Shown: in pieces, positions 1 through 8,564 of the stretch
How positions within the stretch are numbered: the stretch's first letter is position 1
Layout of the letters: every line of letters begins with the position of its first letter
Source of the DNA: Mycolicibacterium flavescens
GTDB lineage: Bacteria; Actinomycetota; Actinomycetes; Mycobacteriales; Mycobacteriaceae
Direction of reading: 5' to 3'
Length of the DNA stretch: 64,000 bases
Assembly: GCF_001722335.1 (NCBI RefSeq)
Contig: NZ_MIHA01000008.1
Span: 1-64,000, forward strand
Notes under the pieces: generated by a model
What the model was told of the DNA's origin: nothing
Seen by the model: the letters and a program-made list of their open reading frames with translations, nothing else
The model's database searches: none
Program-made: the position numbers and the translations under genes

Positions 1-1
1 A

Positions 2-118
2 GTTACGGCGGTCAATAGCGGCAGGGAAACGCCCGGACCCATCCCGAACCCGGAAGCTAAGCCTGCCAGCGCCAATGATACTGCCCAACACGGGTGGAAA
101 AGTAGGACACCGCCGAAC
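2..118 (+). rRNA. rrf: 5S ribosomal RNA
   Basis: This is the 5S rRNA, the last gene of a 16S-23S-5S operon whose other genes lie upstream of the window. The 5' end (GTTACGGCGGTC) pairs with the 3' end (GGACACCGCCGAAC). The interior holds the conserved GGGAAACGCCCGG, CCGAACCCGGAAGCTAAGCC and GGTGGAAAAGTAGGAC blocks seen in mycobacterial 5S. Ends are estimated from the terminal stem and could be off by one or two bases. In M. tuberculosis the rRNA operon also lies directly before ogt, so the position agrees. Confidence 0.95.
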
Positions 119-130
119 ACACATTAGCCC

Positions 131-159
131 TGTGGCCCCCAACTCCGTTGGGGGCCACA
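131..159 (+). terminator. Hairpin terminator after 5S rRNA
   Basis: A perfect 12-13 bp stem (TGTGGCCCCCAAC / TTGGGGGCCACA) with a four-base loop lies just past the 5S gene. The following T tract is weak (GCATTTGTG), typical of mycobacterial terminators. It sits between the rRNA operon and the convergent ogt gene, so it may stop transcription from both sides. Confidence 0.8.
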
Positions 160-180
160 GGCATTTGTGCCGCTGGATGC

Positions 181-684
181 TCAGTCGAACAGCGTGAGCG
201 CCTGAGAGATGTGGCTTCGCTCCATATCCAGCAGTGCTCGCTTGCGTTCGAGTCCGCCGCCGTAACCGGTGAGACTTCCGTTCGAGCCGATCACTCGATG
301 GCACGGGACGATGATTCCGATCGGGTTGTGCCCGTTGGCAAGTCCGACTGCGCGAAAGGCGCTCGGTGCGCCGATCTGCCGCGCGATCTCGCCATACGAT
401 CGTGTCTCGCCGTAGGGGATCGTCAACAACGCCGCCCATACCTTGCGCTGAAACAGCGTTCCGATCATGTCGAGGTCCAGGGTGAACTCCGTCAGGTCGC
501 CGGCGAAGTACGCGTCCAGCTGTTCAACCGCGTCGCCGAAGACACTGTCATCTGCCACCCAGCCGTCACGGGCTGGCTCGTAGGTCTGATCAACCATCCG
601 CAAGTGCATCAGCCGGCCATCTTCTCCCGCCAGGGTCAGCTGACCGACCGGACTATCCATCGTCCGAAACATTAAGTGCACCAT
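181..684 (-). CDS. ogt: Methylated-DNA--protein-cysteine methyltransferase
   Basis: Suicidal repair protein that moves the methyl group from O6-methylguanine (or O4-methylthymine) in DNA to its own cysteine. The active-site motif IVPCHRVIGSNG is present, preceded by the YGETRSYGEIA DNA-binding helix region and RAVGLANGHNP. The protein is 167 aa, matching the family. I chose the ATG at 684, which overlaps the stop of the upstream ada-alkA gene by one base (TGATG); a longer in-frame reading to 771 lies inside that gene. A second Met four residues in is possible. It is co-transcribed with the glycosylase, as Rv1316c follows Rv1317c in M. tuberculosis. Confidence 0.95.
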   Translation of the reverse strand: MVHLMFRTMDSPVGQLTLAGEDGRLMHLRMVDQTYEPARDGWVADDSVFGDAVEQLDAYFAGDLTEFTLDLDMIGTLFQRKVWAALLTIPYGETRSYGEIARQIGAPSAFRAVGLANGHNPIGIIVPCHRVIGSNGSLTGYGGGLERKRALLDMERSHISQALTLFD

Positions 685-2168
685 CACTTCTCCTTCGGTG
701 GCCAGTCGTTGACCGCGTGATCCAGAGCGGTCCACAGATGCTGGGTCGCGTATGAGCGCCACGGGCGCCAACGCACGCTACGGTCGGTCAGCGCACGCGG
801 ATCGTCGGGCAGGCCGAGGTGTCTGGCCGCCACCCGAACCCCAAGGTCGGTGACCGGAAACGCATCCGGGTCTCCGAGTCCCCGCATAGCGATCAATTCC
901 GCTGTCCAGGGCCCGATCCCGGGCAGCGCCTGCAGTTGCGCGCGGGCGGTGTTCCAGTCGCAGCCCGGGTCGAGGAGCAGCTCGCCGTCGGCGATGGCGC
1001 GGATCAACGCGGCCAGTGAACGCTGTCGCGCCTTCGGGAAGGCCAGATGCACCGGGTCGACCTCGGCGAGTTGGTCGACCGCTGGGAAAACATGTGTCAG
1101 ACCGCCGTTGGCGTCCGTGATCGGCCGGCCGTACGCGGCGGCGAGCCGTCCGGCGTGGGTGCGGGCCGCCTTGACCGAGACCTGCTGGCCGAGAACCACG
1201 CGCACGGCGAGTTCGTGCTCGTCGACGGTTCGCGGTATGCGTTGTCCCGGTGCCTTGGCGACGAGCGCCTTGAGGTCGGTGTCCGCGCCCAGCGCGTCGA
1301 CAACCGCCTCCGGATCGGCGTCGAGGTCGAGCAGGCGCCGGCAGCGCGCGATCGCGGCGGCCAGATCGCGGAAGTCGTCGAGCTGGATGCGGCACTGCAC
1401 ATGGTCGGGTTGGGGTGTCAGGGAGACGATTCCGTTGCCGTACTGCAGTCGTAGTGTGCGGCGGTAGGCGCCGTCGCGGACCTCTTCGACGCCGGGCACC
1501 GCGCTGGCCGCGAGATGCCCGAACAGCCCCTCGTAGGCGAACGGTGTGCGGACCGCCAGCCGCAGCGCCAGCGCTCCCGATGCCGCATCGGACTGACCGA
1601 ACTTCGTGCGGGCACGCTGACGTAGCGCGGTGGGGGTCAGATCCGACACCGACCGCACTGTGTCGTTGAACTGCCGGATACTGGAAAAGCCCGACGCGAA
1701 CGCGACGTCGCTGAACGGCAGGTCGGTGGTCTCGATCAGCACGCGGGCGGTCTGCGCTCGCTGTGCCCGGGCCAGCGCCAGCGGATTCGCCCCGACCTCG
1801 GCCAGAAGCAGCCGCTCGAGCTGACGGGTGGTGTACCCGAGGCGGAGGGCCAGGCCGGTGACCCCCTCCCGGTCCACGGTGCCGTCGGCGATCAGCCGCA
1901 TCGCCCGCGCGACGACGTCGCCGCGGACATTCCACTCCGGCGATCCGGGCGAGGCGTCGGGGCGGCAGCGCTTGCACGCCCGGAAACCGGCCTTCTGCGC
2001 GGCCGCCGCCGTGGGATAGAACCGCATGTTGTGCGCGTACGGCGGCCGGACCGGGCAGCTGGGCCGGCAGTAGATCTTCGTCGTGAGCACGGCGGTGACG
2101 AACCAGCCGTCGAACCGGGAGTCCTTGGACTGGACGGCCCGGTAGCAGCGGTCGAAATGGTCGTGCAC
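684..2168 (-). CDS. alkA: Ada-AlkA fusion: methyl phosphotriester sensor plus 3-methyladenine glycosylase
   Basis: A 494 aa bifunctional adaptive-response protein, the length of M. tuberculosis Rv1317c. The N-terminal AdaA zinc domain (about residues 1-75) has the four-cysteine pattern YCRPSCP ... ACKRC, one of which takes the phosphotriester methyl group. An AraC-type DNA-binding domain follows (about 80-190, with TRQLERLL and SDVAFASGFSSIRQFN). The C-terminal half is an AlkA N-domain and HhH-GPD glycosylase with LPGIGPWTAELIAMRG and the catalytic Asp in PVTDLGVR. As in other Ada proteins, methylation of the sensor probably activates transcription of this gene and ogt; that part is inferred. 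Confidence 0.95.
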   Translation of the reverse strand: MHDHFDRCYRAVQSKDSRFDGWFVTAVLTTKIYCRPSCPVRPPYAHNMRFYPTAAAAQKAGFRACKRCRPDASPGSPEWNVRGDVVARAMRLIADGTVDREGVTGLALRLGYTTRQLERLLLAEVGANPLALARAQRAQTARVLIETTDLPFSDVAFASGFSSIRQFNDTVRSVSDLTPTALRQRARTKFGQSDAASGALALRLAVRTPFAYEGLFGHLAASAVPGVEEVRDGAYRRTLRLQYGNGIVSLTPQPDHVQCRIQLDDFRDLAAAIARCRRLLDLDADPEAVVDALGADTDLKALVAKAPGQRIPRTVDEHELAVRVVLGQQVSVKAARTHAGRLAAAYGRPITDANGGLTHVFPAVDQLAEVDPVHLAFPKARQRSLAALIRAIADGELLLDPGCDWNTARAQLQALPGIGPWTAELIAMRGLGDPDAFPVTDLGVRVAARHLGLPDDPRALTDRSVRWRPWRSYATQHLWTALDHAVNDWPPKEK

Positions 2169-2317
2169 GCCCTAACGATTACACGCGACCACCGACACCA
2201 CTGGCGGAAAACCGACATCGTCGTCGGCACCACGCAAATATTTCGGATGGCTAACGATTCGACCGTCCCCGGCGTCGTGGCCGGGCAGTCGCACCGCGGC
2301 TGTGGTGTCGTGGGCTG

Positions 2318-2809
2318 ATGGTGACTCGAGCGTTTCTCAGCGTTTCCGTGGGCAGTATTGCGGCGGCGTGCTCGGTGCTCCTCGCGCCGACCGCCACTGC
2401 TGCGCCGACTTCCGATGCGCAGGGCTATGTCGACTCGACCGCCCGATGCGCGGCGCCTAGCAAGGTTGTCGTGTTCGGCAGCACTGCGGGTTCGCGCGTC
2501 GCCATCTGTGAATCGGCCGACGGCGAGTACCAGTACCGCGGGGTGCGGATGCGGGACGGCGCGAAGCTCATCGCGCCCGCCACCCAGTCCGGCGACGGAT
2601 ACACGGCCGAGAACGACGGGATCACCTACACCGTGACCGAGGACTCCCTGGAAATCAGCGACGGCGCCCGGGTGATCCGCGAAGAGTCGATGGTCGACTT
2701 CCACCAGGCACAGTCCGGCAATTCGCCGGGCGCATCGCCGCCACCGGCGACGTCGACGCCGAAGAAGCCGTTGCCGCCGCCCCTGCCCGCCGAGGTGGGC
2801 GGCAGCTGA
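2318..2809 (+). CDS. Small secreted protein of unknown function
   Basis: 163 aa with a clear Sec signal peptide (about residues 1-29, hydrophobic core SVGSIAAACSVLLAP, cleavage near ATAAP). The mature part has two cysteines (TARCAAP, AICESAD) that could form a disulfide, then a Pro-rich tail (PPPATSTPKKPLPPPLP). I recognise no domain. The start is an ATG whose Shine-Dalgarno is poor. It stands alone on the plus strand, convergent with the TetR gene, whose stop is one base away. Likely extracytoplasmic; nothing more can be said. Confidence 0.75.
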   Translation: MVTRAFLSVSVGSIAAACSVLLAPTATAAPTSDAQGYVDSTARCAAPSKVVVFGSTAGSRVAICESADGEYQYRGVRMRDGAKLIAPATQSGDGYTAENDGITYTVTEDSLEISDGARVIREESMVDFHQAQSGNSPGASPPPATSTPKKPLPPPLPAEVGGS

Positions 2810-2810
2810 C

Positions 2811-3470
2811 TCACGGTTCGCCGAGACGTCCACGGGCGACGGCCGCAGCGCCGTCGCCGGTGATCAGCCACAGCGTGGTCAGCTGCGCGATCAGCTCGTC
2901 CACGGTGATCGCCGCAGTGCCGTCGACGAACGCCAGAACCGCATCGGCGGTGCCGCCGACCAGAAACGCCGGCGCCACTTTCGCCAGCGGGTCCTTCGCG
3001 AGTTCGACGCCGTGCACGGTGCGCGCGTGCTCGATGAGCACATCGGTGAGGCTGCGCATCACCGCGACGCGGTGCGCGCGCAGACCCGGGGTCGCGGACA
3101 CCCCGCCCAGCAGCACCCGCGCCCGGCGCGGATCGTCGACGAGGCTGTGCACCAACGCCGTGACACACGCAAACGCCTGCTGGTCAACGGGTTTCGCGAA
3201 ATTAGCGACGGCCGCGCCCACGGTGGCGTCCCGCACGGTCGCGGCGATGTCGTCGATCACCGCGCCGGCCACCGCGTCGACCTCGGTGAAACTCTCGTAG
3301 AAATAGCGCTTGTTGAGGCCCGCGTCGGCGCACAGTCGTTCCACGGTCACATCGCGCCACTCGTCGCGGCTCATCGCCTCCAGGGCGGCCTCGAGCAGTC
3401 GCGAGCGACGCTGCTGCTGACGCTGCGCGCCGGAGACACCTCCGTAGCTGCGCGGTGACGACGAGGCCAT
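2811..3470 (-). CDS. TetR-family regulator, divergent from a CYP136-like P450
   Basis: 219 aa. The N-terminal helix-turn-helix (about residues 20-65) has the TetR signature VTVERLCADAGLNKRYFYESF. The C-terminal ligand domain is generic. It faces the P450 gene across an 82 bp gap that contains a long inverted repeat (3510-3529), so local repression of the P450 and of itself is the likely role. The ligand cannot be read from the sequence. Confidence 0.88.
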   Translation of the reverse strand: MASSSPRSYGGVSGAQRQQQRRSRLLEAALEAMSRDEWRDVTVERLCADAGLNKRYFYESFTEVDAVAGAVIDDIAATVRDATVGAAVANFAKPVDQQAFACVTALVHSLVDDPRRARVLLGGVSATPGLRAHRVAVMRSLTDVLIEHARTVHGVELAKDPLAKVAPAFLVGGTADAVLAFVDGTAAITVDELIAQLTTLWLITGDGAAAVARGRLGEP

Positions 3471-3509
3471 GACTCCGATCGTCGCACCATTGACAACGCT
3501 TCGACAAAA

Positions 3510-3529
3510 CTGGCACGGTTACGTACCAG
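3510..3529. promoter_or_regulatory. Probable TetR operator
   Basis: Inverted repeat CTGGCACG-GTTA-CGTACCAG with one mismatch between the 8 bp arms, lying between the divergent TetR and P450 starts. It is about 24 bases before the P450 start codon. A TTGACA-like -35 (3500-3505) lies on the P450 side, so bound repressor would block the promoter. No footprint data; inferred from symmetry and position. Confidence 0.5.
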
Positions 3530-3552
3530 ATGGTCGTCGAAGGGATCGCCCG

Positions 3553-5001
3553 ATGCTCAACCTCATGGAGCCGCCGGCCGCACTGTCCGACGCGCGGCAA
3601 CGGCTCCAGGGGCGCCTGCAAGAGATCGGCGCGGCGGTCAGTGACCGGTGGCCCAGTCGCGACCGGCCCTTGGCGCCGCCGCCCGCCGGGTCCGGGCTCG
3701 CGCCTGTCATGGGCAATTACGGCATGCCATTTCTCGGCCACGTCCTGCCCACCCTCGTCGACCCGTTGGAGTTCGCCCGCCGCCGGTACGCGGAATACGG
3801 ACCGGTGTCGTGGGCCGGCGGCGTGGGCTTCCGCGTCGTCATGCTGCTGGGACCCGAAGCGCTGGAAGCGGCGTGGGTCAACCGCGACAAGGCGCTGTCC
3901 AGCACGCGGGGCTGGCAACCGGTGATCGGTCCGTTCTTCCACCGCGGCATCATGCTGCTGGACTTCGAGGAACACCGCGACCACCGGCGCATCATGCAGC
4001 AGGCGTTCACGCGAACCGCGCTCAACCGGTATCTCGCGTCCACAGCCGACGGCGTCGACCGCGCGCTCGCGGCGTGGCGCCCGGCGCCGCGGTTCCCGGT
4101 CTATCCGTCGATCAAGCATCTGCTGCTGCAACAGGCCGCCGAAGTGTTCGTCGGCACCGAACTCGGCGCCGAGTCCGACCAACTCATCGACGACTTCCAC
4201 CACACCGTGCACGGCGGGCAGGCGATCATCCGCGCGGACGTACCCGGTGGCACCTGGGCGCGCGGACTTCGGGCCCGCGAACGCCTGGAGCGCTACTTCG
4301 GCGACCAGATCGCGCAGCGCCGCAACGGCGACGGCACCGACCTGTTCTCGATGTTGTGCCGCAGCGAGTCCGAGGACGGTCAACGATTCACCGACGACGA
4401 CATCGTCAACCACATGATCTTCCTGCTGATGGCCGCGCACGACACAACAGCCATCGCGTTGTCGATGCTCGCCTACGAACTGGGCCGAAACACCCACTGG
4501 CAGCAGCTCCTTCGTGAGGAGGCGATGGCGCGCCCGGTCGAGTCACCCACACTCGAGGATCTCGAGGACTATCCGCTACTCGACGGCGCGTTCAAGGAGG
4601 TACTGCGGATGTACGCCCCCGCAGGCACGTTGTTCCGCCAGGCCATCCGCGACACCGAGATCTGTGGCCACTTCATCCCGCGCGCAAGCCAGATCGCGAT
4701 CAGCGTCCACGCGTCGATGCGGCTGTCGGACTGGTGGCCCGACCCCGACACCTTCGACCCGACCCGGTTCACCGACGCCGTGAACCGGGCGGCGGTCAGC
4801 CGCTACGCGTTCGCGCCGTTCGGCGGGGGTGCGCACAAGTGCATCGGCCAGCAGTTCGCCGACATGACGGTCAAGACCGTGATGCACCACATGCTGCGCC
4901 GCTTCCGGTGGGAAGTCCCCGCCGGCTACCAGGTGCCGCTCACCTGGGGCACCGGACCCACACCCGCCGACGACCTGCCCATCCGACTCGAGTCCTACTG
5001 A
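3553..5001 (+). CDS. Cytochrome P450, CYP136-like
   Basis: Haem-thiolate monooxygenase. Visible motifs: I-helix oxygen-binding MAAHDTT, K-helix ExxR in FKEVLRMY, and the haem loop FAPFGGGAHKCIGQQ with the Cys ligand. The N-terminal part (PPPAGSGLAPVMG, WQPVIGPFFHRGIMLLDFEEH) strongly resembles CYP136 (Rv3059) as I remember it. I chose the ATG at 3553, eight bases after GAAGGGA, giving 482 aa; an in-frame codon at 3469 would place the start inside the tetR start region. Redox partners are not adjacent. The substrate is unknown; CYP136 relatives are thought to act on lipids. Confidence 0.88.
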   Translation: MLNLMEPPAALSDARQRLQGRLQEIGAAVSDRWPSRDRPLAPPPAGSGLAPVMGNYGMPFLGHVLPTLVDPLEFARRRYAEYGPVSWAGGVGFRVVMLLGPEALEAAWVNRDKALSSTRGWQPVIGPFFHRGIMLLDFEEHRDHRRIMQQAFTRTALNRYLASTADGVDRALAAWRPAPRFPVYPSIKHLLLQQAAEVFVGTELGAESDQLIDDFHHTVHGGQAIIRADVPGGTWARGLRARERLERYFGDQIAQRRNGDGTDLFSMLCRSESEDGQRFTDDDIVNHMIFLLMAAHDTTAIALSMLAYELGRNTHWQQLLREEAMARPVESPTLEDLEDYPLLDGAFKEVLRMYAPAGTLFRQAIRDTEICGHFIPRASQIAISVHASMRLSDWWPDPDTFDPTRFTDAVNRAAVSRYAFAPFGGGAHKCIGQQFADMTVKTVMHHMLRRFRWEVPAGYQVPLTWGTGPTPADDLPIRLESY

Positions 5002-5126
5002 GCACAGCCGGGGAACTGTTCCTGCAGAGCGCTTTTGACGTCGGCGAAGCCGGCGAGCGGCTTGTCGGCCACGTCGGGTTGCCGGTGGCACGCCGTGAAC
5101 GTGCCGACCTCGCCGACCAGCTGACG
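4995..5126 (-). pseudogene. Possible C-terminal gene remnant
   Basis: Read on the minus strand, this stretch encodes about 43 codons ending in TAG, with QLVGEVGTFTACHRQPDV and the tail LQEQFPGCAQ. Almost every third codon position is G or C, as in real mycobacterial genes, and the reading is protein-like. There is no start codon, and upstream the frame runs into the TetR gene in another register. It overlaps the P450 3' end by seven bases. Best explained as the tail of a gene lost when the TetR or P450 region was inserted. I do not recognise the family. Confidence 0.35.
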
Positions 5127-5127
5127 G

Positions 5128-5778
5128 CTACGCGCCGTACACGATCGCCACCGCGGCGGTCAGCGACTGCATGGTCCTCTCCCGGTCGTCGCCCATGCCG
5201 ACCAACGCGTCGACCACCAGGGGGCCCAGGATCTGGCTCATGCCGTGCCCCTCGCGTCCGAAGAACCCCGCCATCTCGAGCAGCACCGCGCCGTGGGTGA
5301 TGCTCCACATCCGCCCGGCGACCACCGCCTCCCCGTCGTCGCGGATGCGTCGCGCGGCGATCATCCGGCGGACACTGGACAGCAGCGCCTCGAACGACAC
5401 CGCCCACTCCGCGCGGGCGCTGGCGCTGCCGGTGACCGTGAGGTCGGCGTGGAAGCGGTTCAGTGACTCCGCCGACGTACCGAACATGAGTTGGTAACGC
5501 TGCGGATTGGCCAGCGCGAACTCGCGGTAACGCATGCCGATCACGAAGAAGTCGGCCACCGGATCGTCGGTCTGCTCGACGGTCAACGCGCTGGTGAACC
5601 GCATGAACGCCGCGCTGGCGATCGCCTCGATCAGCCCGGACATGCCCCCGAAATGCGTGTAGACCGCCATTGTCGAGGTTCCGGTCTCGGCGGCGAGCTT
5701 GCGGGCGCTCAGCGCGGCCGGGCCGTCGCGCTCGAGGATCTCGATGCCGGCTTCGACCAATTGCTCCCGCGCGCTCAC
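5128..5778 (-). CDS. TetR-family regulator of the carotenoid oxygenase
   Basis: 216 aa, GTG start. The N-terminal HTH reads LSARKLAAETGTSTMAVYTHF, a classic TetR recognition helix, and the C-terminal domain is of the TetR_C type with long helices. It is divergent from the carotenoid oxygenase gene; two matching palindromes (5794-5806 and 5818-5832) occupy the 64 bp between them, so it very probably controls both genes by repression. Confidence 0.88.
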   Translation of the reverse strand: MSAREQLVEAGIEILERDGPAALSARKLAAETGTSTMAVYTHFGGMSGLIEAIASAAFMRFTSALTVEQTDDPVADFFVIGMRYREFALANPQRYQLMFGTSAESLNRFHADLTVTGSASARAEWAVSFEALLSSVRRMIAARRIRDDGEAVVAGRMWSITHGAVLLEMAGFFGREGHGMSQILGPLVVDALVGMGDDRERTMQSLTAAVAIVYGA

Positions 5779-5793
5779 CCTTGCGATCGTGCC

Positions 5794-5832
5794 ATAACGG
5801 TGTTATACAAAGGCGGGTATAACGCTGTTATA
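5794..5832. promoter_or_regulatory. Twin TetR operators ATAAC-N3-GTTAT
   Basis: Two perfect palindromes: ATAACGGTGTTAT (5794-5806) and TATAACGCTGTTATA (5818-5832), with centres 25 bp apart. The second lies immediately before the GGGAGG ribosome binding site of the oxygenase gene, so binding would block its transcription. Two matching sites in a single divergent intergenic region strongly suggest the adjacent TetR protein as the ligand. Confidence 0.75.
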
Positions 5833-5842
5833 GGGAGGCGGC

Positions 5843-7276
5843 ATGGCGAACCGTTACCTGGAGGGCGCGTTCGCGCCGCTCGCCGAGGAGTTCACGCTCA
5901 CCGACCTCGCGGTCACCGGCACGATCCCCGACTACCTGGACGGCCGTTACCTACGCAACGGCCCGAACCCGGTCGGCGAACTCGACCCCGAGCTCTATCA
6001 CTGGTTCGTCGGTGACGGCATGGTGCACGGCATCCGGATTCGCGACGGAAAGGCCGAGTGGTACCGCAACCGCTGGGTGCGCGGTCCGCAGACCGCGCGC
6101 GCACTGGGGGAGCAGCCTCCGAACGGGCGCTTCCCGGTCTCGGGCATCGGCGCCAACACCAACGTCGTCGGCCACGCCGGCAAGACCCTGGCGCTGATCG
6201 AATCCGGCGTCGCCGCCGTGGAATTGACCGACGAGCTGGACACCGTCGGCGCGTGCGATTTCGACGGCACCCTCGCCGGCGGCTACACCGCGCACCCCAA
6301 GCGCGATCCGGTCACCGGTGAGCTGCACGCCGTGTCCTACAACGTCTACGGCGGAAACACGGTGCAGTACTCGGTCATCGGCCTCGACGGCCGGGCCCGG
6401 CGGGTGGTCGACGTCGAGGTCACCGGCGCGCCGATGATGCACGACTTCTCGCTGACCGAGAACCACGTCGTCTTCTACGACTTGCCGGTCACGCTCGACG
6501 CCCGCCAGATGGTGCAGATGGGCGTACCGCGCGCGCTGCGGTTGCCCGCTCGACTTCTGTTGTCGGCGTTGATCGGACGGATCCGCATCCCGGACCCGAT
6601 CGCCGCGCGGCAACCTCGCCGCGGGTCGGGCGACCGCCGGTTCCCGTACTCGTGGAACCCGAAGTACCCGGCGCGCGTCGGCGTGATGCCGCGCGACGGC
6701 GACAACGGCGACGTGCGCTGGTTCGACGTCGAACCGTGCTACGTGTTCCACCCGATGAACGCCTACGACGAAGCCGGCACCGTCGTCATCGACGTCGTGC
6801 GACATCCGAAGATGTTCGACACCAACCTACTCGGACCCGACGAGGGCCCACCCACACTCGACCGGTGGTCCGTCGATCTGGCCGACGGGAAGGTGCGCGA
6901 GTCGCGCACCGACGACCGCGGCCAGGAGTTCCCCCGCATCGACGAGCGCCGCGTCGGCAGACGTCATCGCTACGGTTACACACCGGGTTTCCCGAACGGC
7001 GAGGGAAGCGACACGCTGCTCAAGCACGACTTCGTCGGGAACGGGTCTGAGCCACGTTCGTTCGGGGACGGCAAGATCGTCGGCGAGTTTGTGTTCGTGC
7101 CGTCGGCCCCCGACGCCGCCGAGGACGACGGGGTGTTGATGGGTTACGTCTACGACAAGCGCACCGACCGCAGCGAGCTGGCCATCCTCGACGCGCAGAC
7201 TCTGCAGGACGTGGCCAGTATCAAGCTGCCGCACCGGGTACCCGCCGGGTTTCACGGCAACTGGGTGCCCGCCTAG
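5843..7276 (+). CDS. Carotenoid cleavage oxygenase (RPE65/CCD family)
   Basis: 477 aa non-haem iron dioxygenase that cleaves a conjugated double bond of carotenoids, apocarotenoids or stilbenes. The family's N-terminal signature YLRNGPNPVGE is present, and the four iron-ligand histidines can be placed in YTAHPKRDP, MMHDFSLTENH, YVFHPMNAYDE and the C-terminal GFHGNWVPA. Length matches the family and M. tuberculosis Rv0654. GGGAGG precedes the ATG. Repression by the divergent TetR is likely. The real substrate is not known from the sequence. Confidence 0.92.
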   Translation: MANRYLEGAFAPLAEEFTLTDLAVTGTIPDYLDGRYLRNGPNPVGELDPELYHWFVGDGMVHGIRIRDGKAEWYRNRWVRGPQTARALGEQPPNGRFPVSGIGANTNVVGHAGKTLALIESGVAAVELTDELDTVGACDFDGTLAGGYTAHPKRDPVTGELHAVSYNVYGGNTVQYSVIGLDGRARRVVDVEVTGAPMMHDFSLTENHVVFYDLPVTLDARQMVQMGVPRALRLPARLLLSALIGRIRIPDPIAARQPRRGSGDRRFPYSWNPKYPARVGVMPRDGDNGDVRWFDVEPCYVFHPMNAYDEAGTVVIDVVRHPKMFDTNLLGPDEGPPTLDRWSVDLADGKVRESRTDDRGQEFPRIDERRVGRRHRYGYTPGFPNGEGSDTLLKHDFVGNGSEPRSFGDGKIVGEFVFVPSAPDAAEDDGVLMGYVYDKRTDRSELAILDAQTLQDVASIKLPHRVPAGFHGNWVPA

Positions 7277-7286
7277 GATCTCACCC

Positions 7287-8564
7287 ATGGCCGAACTGGT
7301 GCAGCGCTACCTGGACCAGATTCGTGCCGAACACGCCGACGACGGCGACGGGGCGTTGGCCGACTACATCCCCGAACTCGCCACCGTCGACCCCGACCGG
7401 TTCGGCCTTTCGCTGTCGCTGGCCGACGGATACATCTACGAATCGGGCGACGCTGCAGTCGAATTCACGATCCAGTCGGTGTCGAAGCCGTTCACCTACG
7501 CGTTGGCTCTCGAGCACATCGGCGCCGACGCCGTCGACGCGAAGATCGGCGTCGAACCGTCCGGCGAGGCGTTCAACGAGATCAGCGTCGACGAACGCAC
7601 CAAGATCCCGAAGAACCCGATGATCAACGCCGGCGCGATCACGGCGGCCTCCCTGGTCCCGGGCACCGGAGTCGACGACCGGTTCGAGCGGATCCTCGAG
7701 TTCTACTCCGCCTGCGCAGGCCGCGAGTTGAGCGTCGACGAGGACGTCTACGCCTCGGAAAAGGCGACCGGGGCCCGCAACCGCGCGATCGCCTACATGC
7801 TGCAGAGTTTCGGCGTGCTCGACGGCGATCCCGACCGGATCCTCGACGTCTACTTCCGGCAGTGCTCGATCACGGTGACGAGCACCGACCTCGCCCGGAT
7901 GGCGGCCACCCTGGCCCGCGGCGGTGTCGACCCCGGCCACGGACGGCGGCTCATGCACCCGGCGGTGGTGCAGCGCACGCTCAGCGTGATGGTGACCTGC
8001 GGGATGTACGACGCGGCGGGGGACTGGGTCAGCGCTGTCGGGCTCCCCGCGAAAAGCGGTGTCGGAGGCGGTATTGCGGCGGTGCTGCCGGGCCAGCTCG
8101 GAATCGGGGTCTACTCACCGCTTCTCGACGAGAAGGGCCACAGCGTGCGCGGTGTGCGGGTGTGCCGGTCGTTGTCGGAGAGCCTCGGTCTGCACTTTCT
8201 GTCGGTGCCGCGCGAGTCGCGCTCGACCATCCGCGCGTCCTACGACGTCGAGTCCGGTGTGCGGGTCTACGAGTTGCACGGCGACCTGCTGTTCGCCGGG
8301 GCCGAGCGGGTGCTGCGCACATTGGAGCGCGAATGCGTGGACTTCGACGTGGCGATCCTGGAGATATCGCGCGTCGATGACATCGACGACGCCGCACGGC
8401 GCATGCTCGCCGGGATGCGCGAGTCGCTGCGGCGGTTGGACAAGGACGGTTACATCGTCGACCCCGACGCGGCGATGGCCGACGCGGAGGTGACCGTCCA
8501 CGTGTTCGCCACGCTGGACGAGGCGCTGGCCGCCGCCGCGCAGCTGCGTGCCTCAGACGGGTAG
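7287..8564 (+). CDS. glsA: Glutaminase with C-terminal STAS domain
   Basis: Hydrolyses L-glutamine to glutamate and ammonia. The serine-dependent glutaminase domain (about 1-305) shows the catalytic SxxK in IQSVSKPFTY, the KNPMINAGAI block and KSGVGGGI. A STAS domain follows (about 315-410: VRVYELHGDLLFAGAERVL), as in some bacterial and mycobacterial glutaminases, where it may regulate activity or anchor the enzyme. 425 aa in total. It begins 11 bases after the oxygenase stop, so the two may be co-transcribed. Its 3' end overlaps the convergent cyclase gene by 12 bases. Confidence 0.92.
   Translation: MAELVQRYLDQIRAEHADDGDGALADYIPELATVDPDRFGLSLSLADGYIYESGDAAVEFTIQSVSKPFTYALALEHIGADAVDAKIGVEPSGEAFNEISVDERTKIPKNPMINAGAITAASLVPGTGVDDRFERILEFYSACAGRELSVDEDVYASEKATGARNRAIAYMLQSFGVLDGDPDRILDVYFRQCSITVTSTDLARMAATLARGGVDPGHGRRLMHPAVVQRTLSVMVTCGMYDAAGDWVSAVGLPAKSGVGGGIAAVLPGQLGIGVYSPLLDEKGHSVRGVRVCRSLSESLGLHFLSVPRESRSTIRASYDVESGVRVYELHGDLLFAGAERVLRTLERECVDFDVAILEISRVDDIDDAARRMLAGMRESLRRLDKDGYIVDPDAAMADAEVTVHVFATLDEALAAAAQLRASDG

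Noticed and set aside
1892-2833. 313-codon minus-strand frame over the alkA N-terminus and the small secreted gene
   Set aside because: Low-complexity Arg-rich sequence, conflicts with two supported genes.
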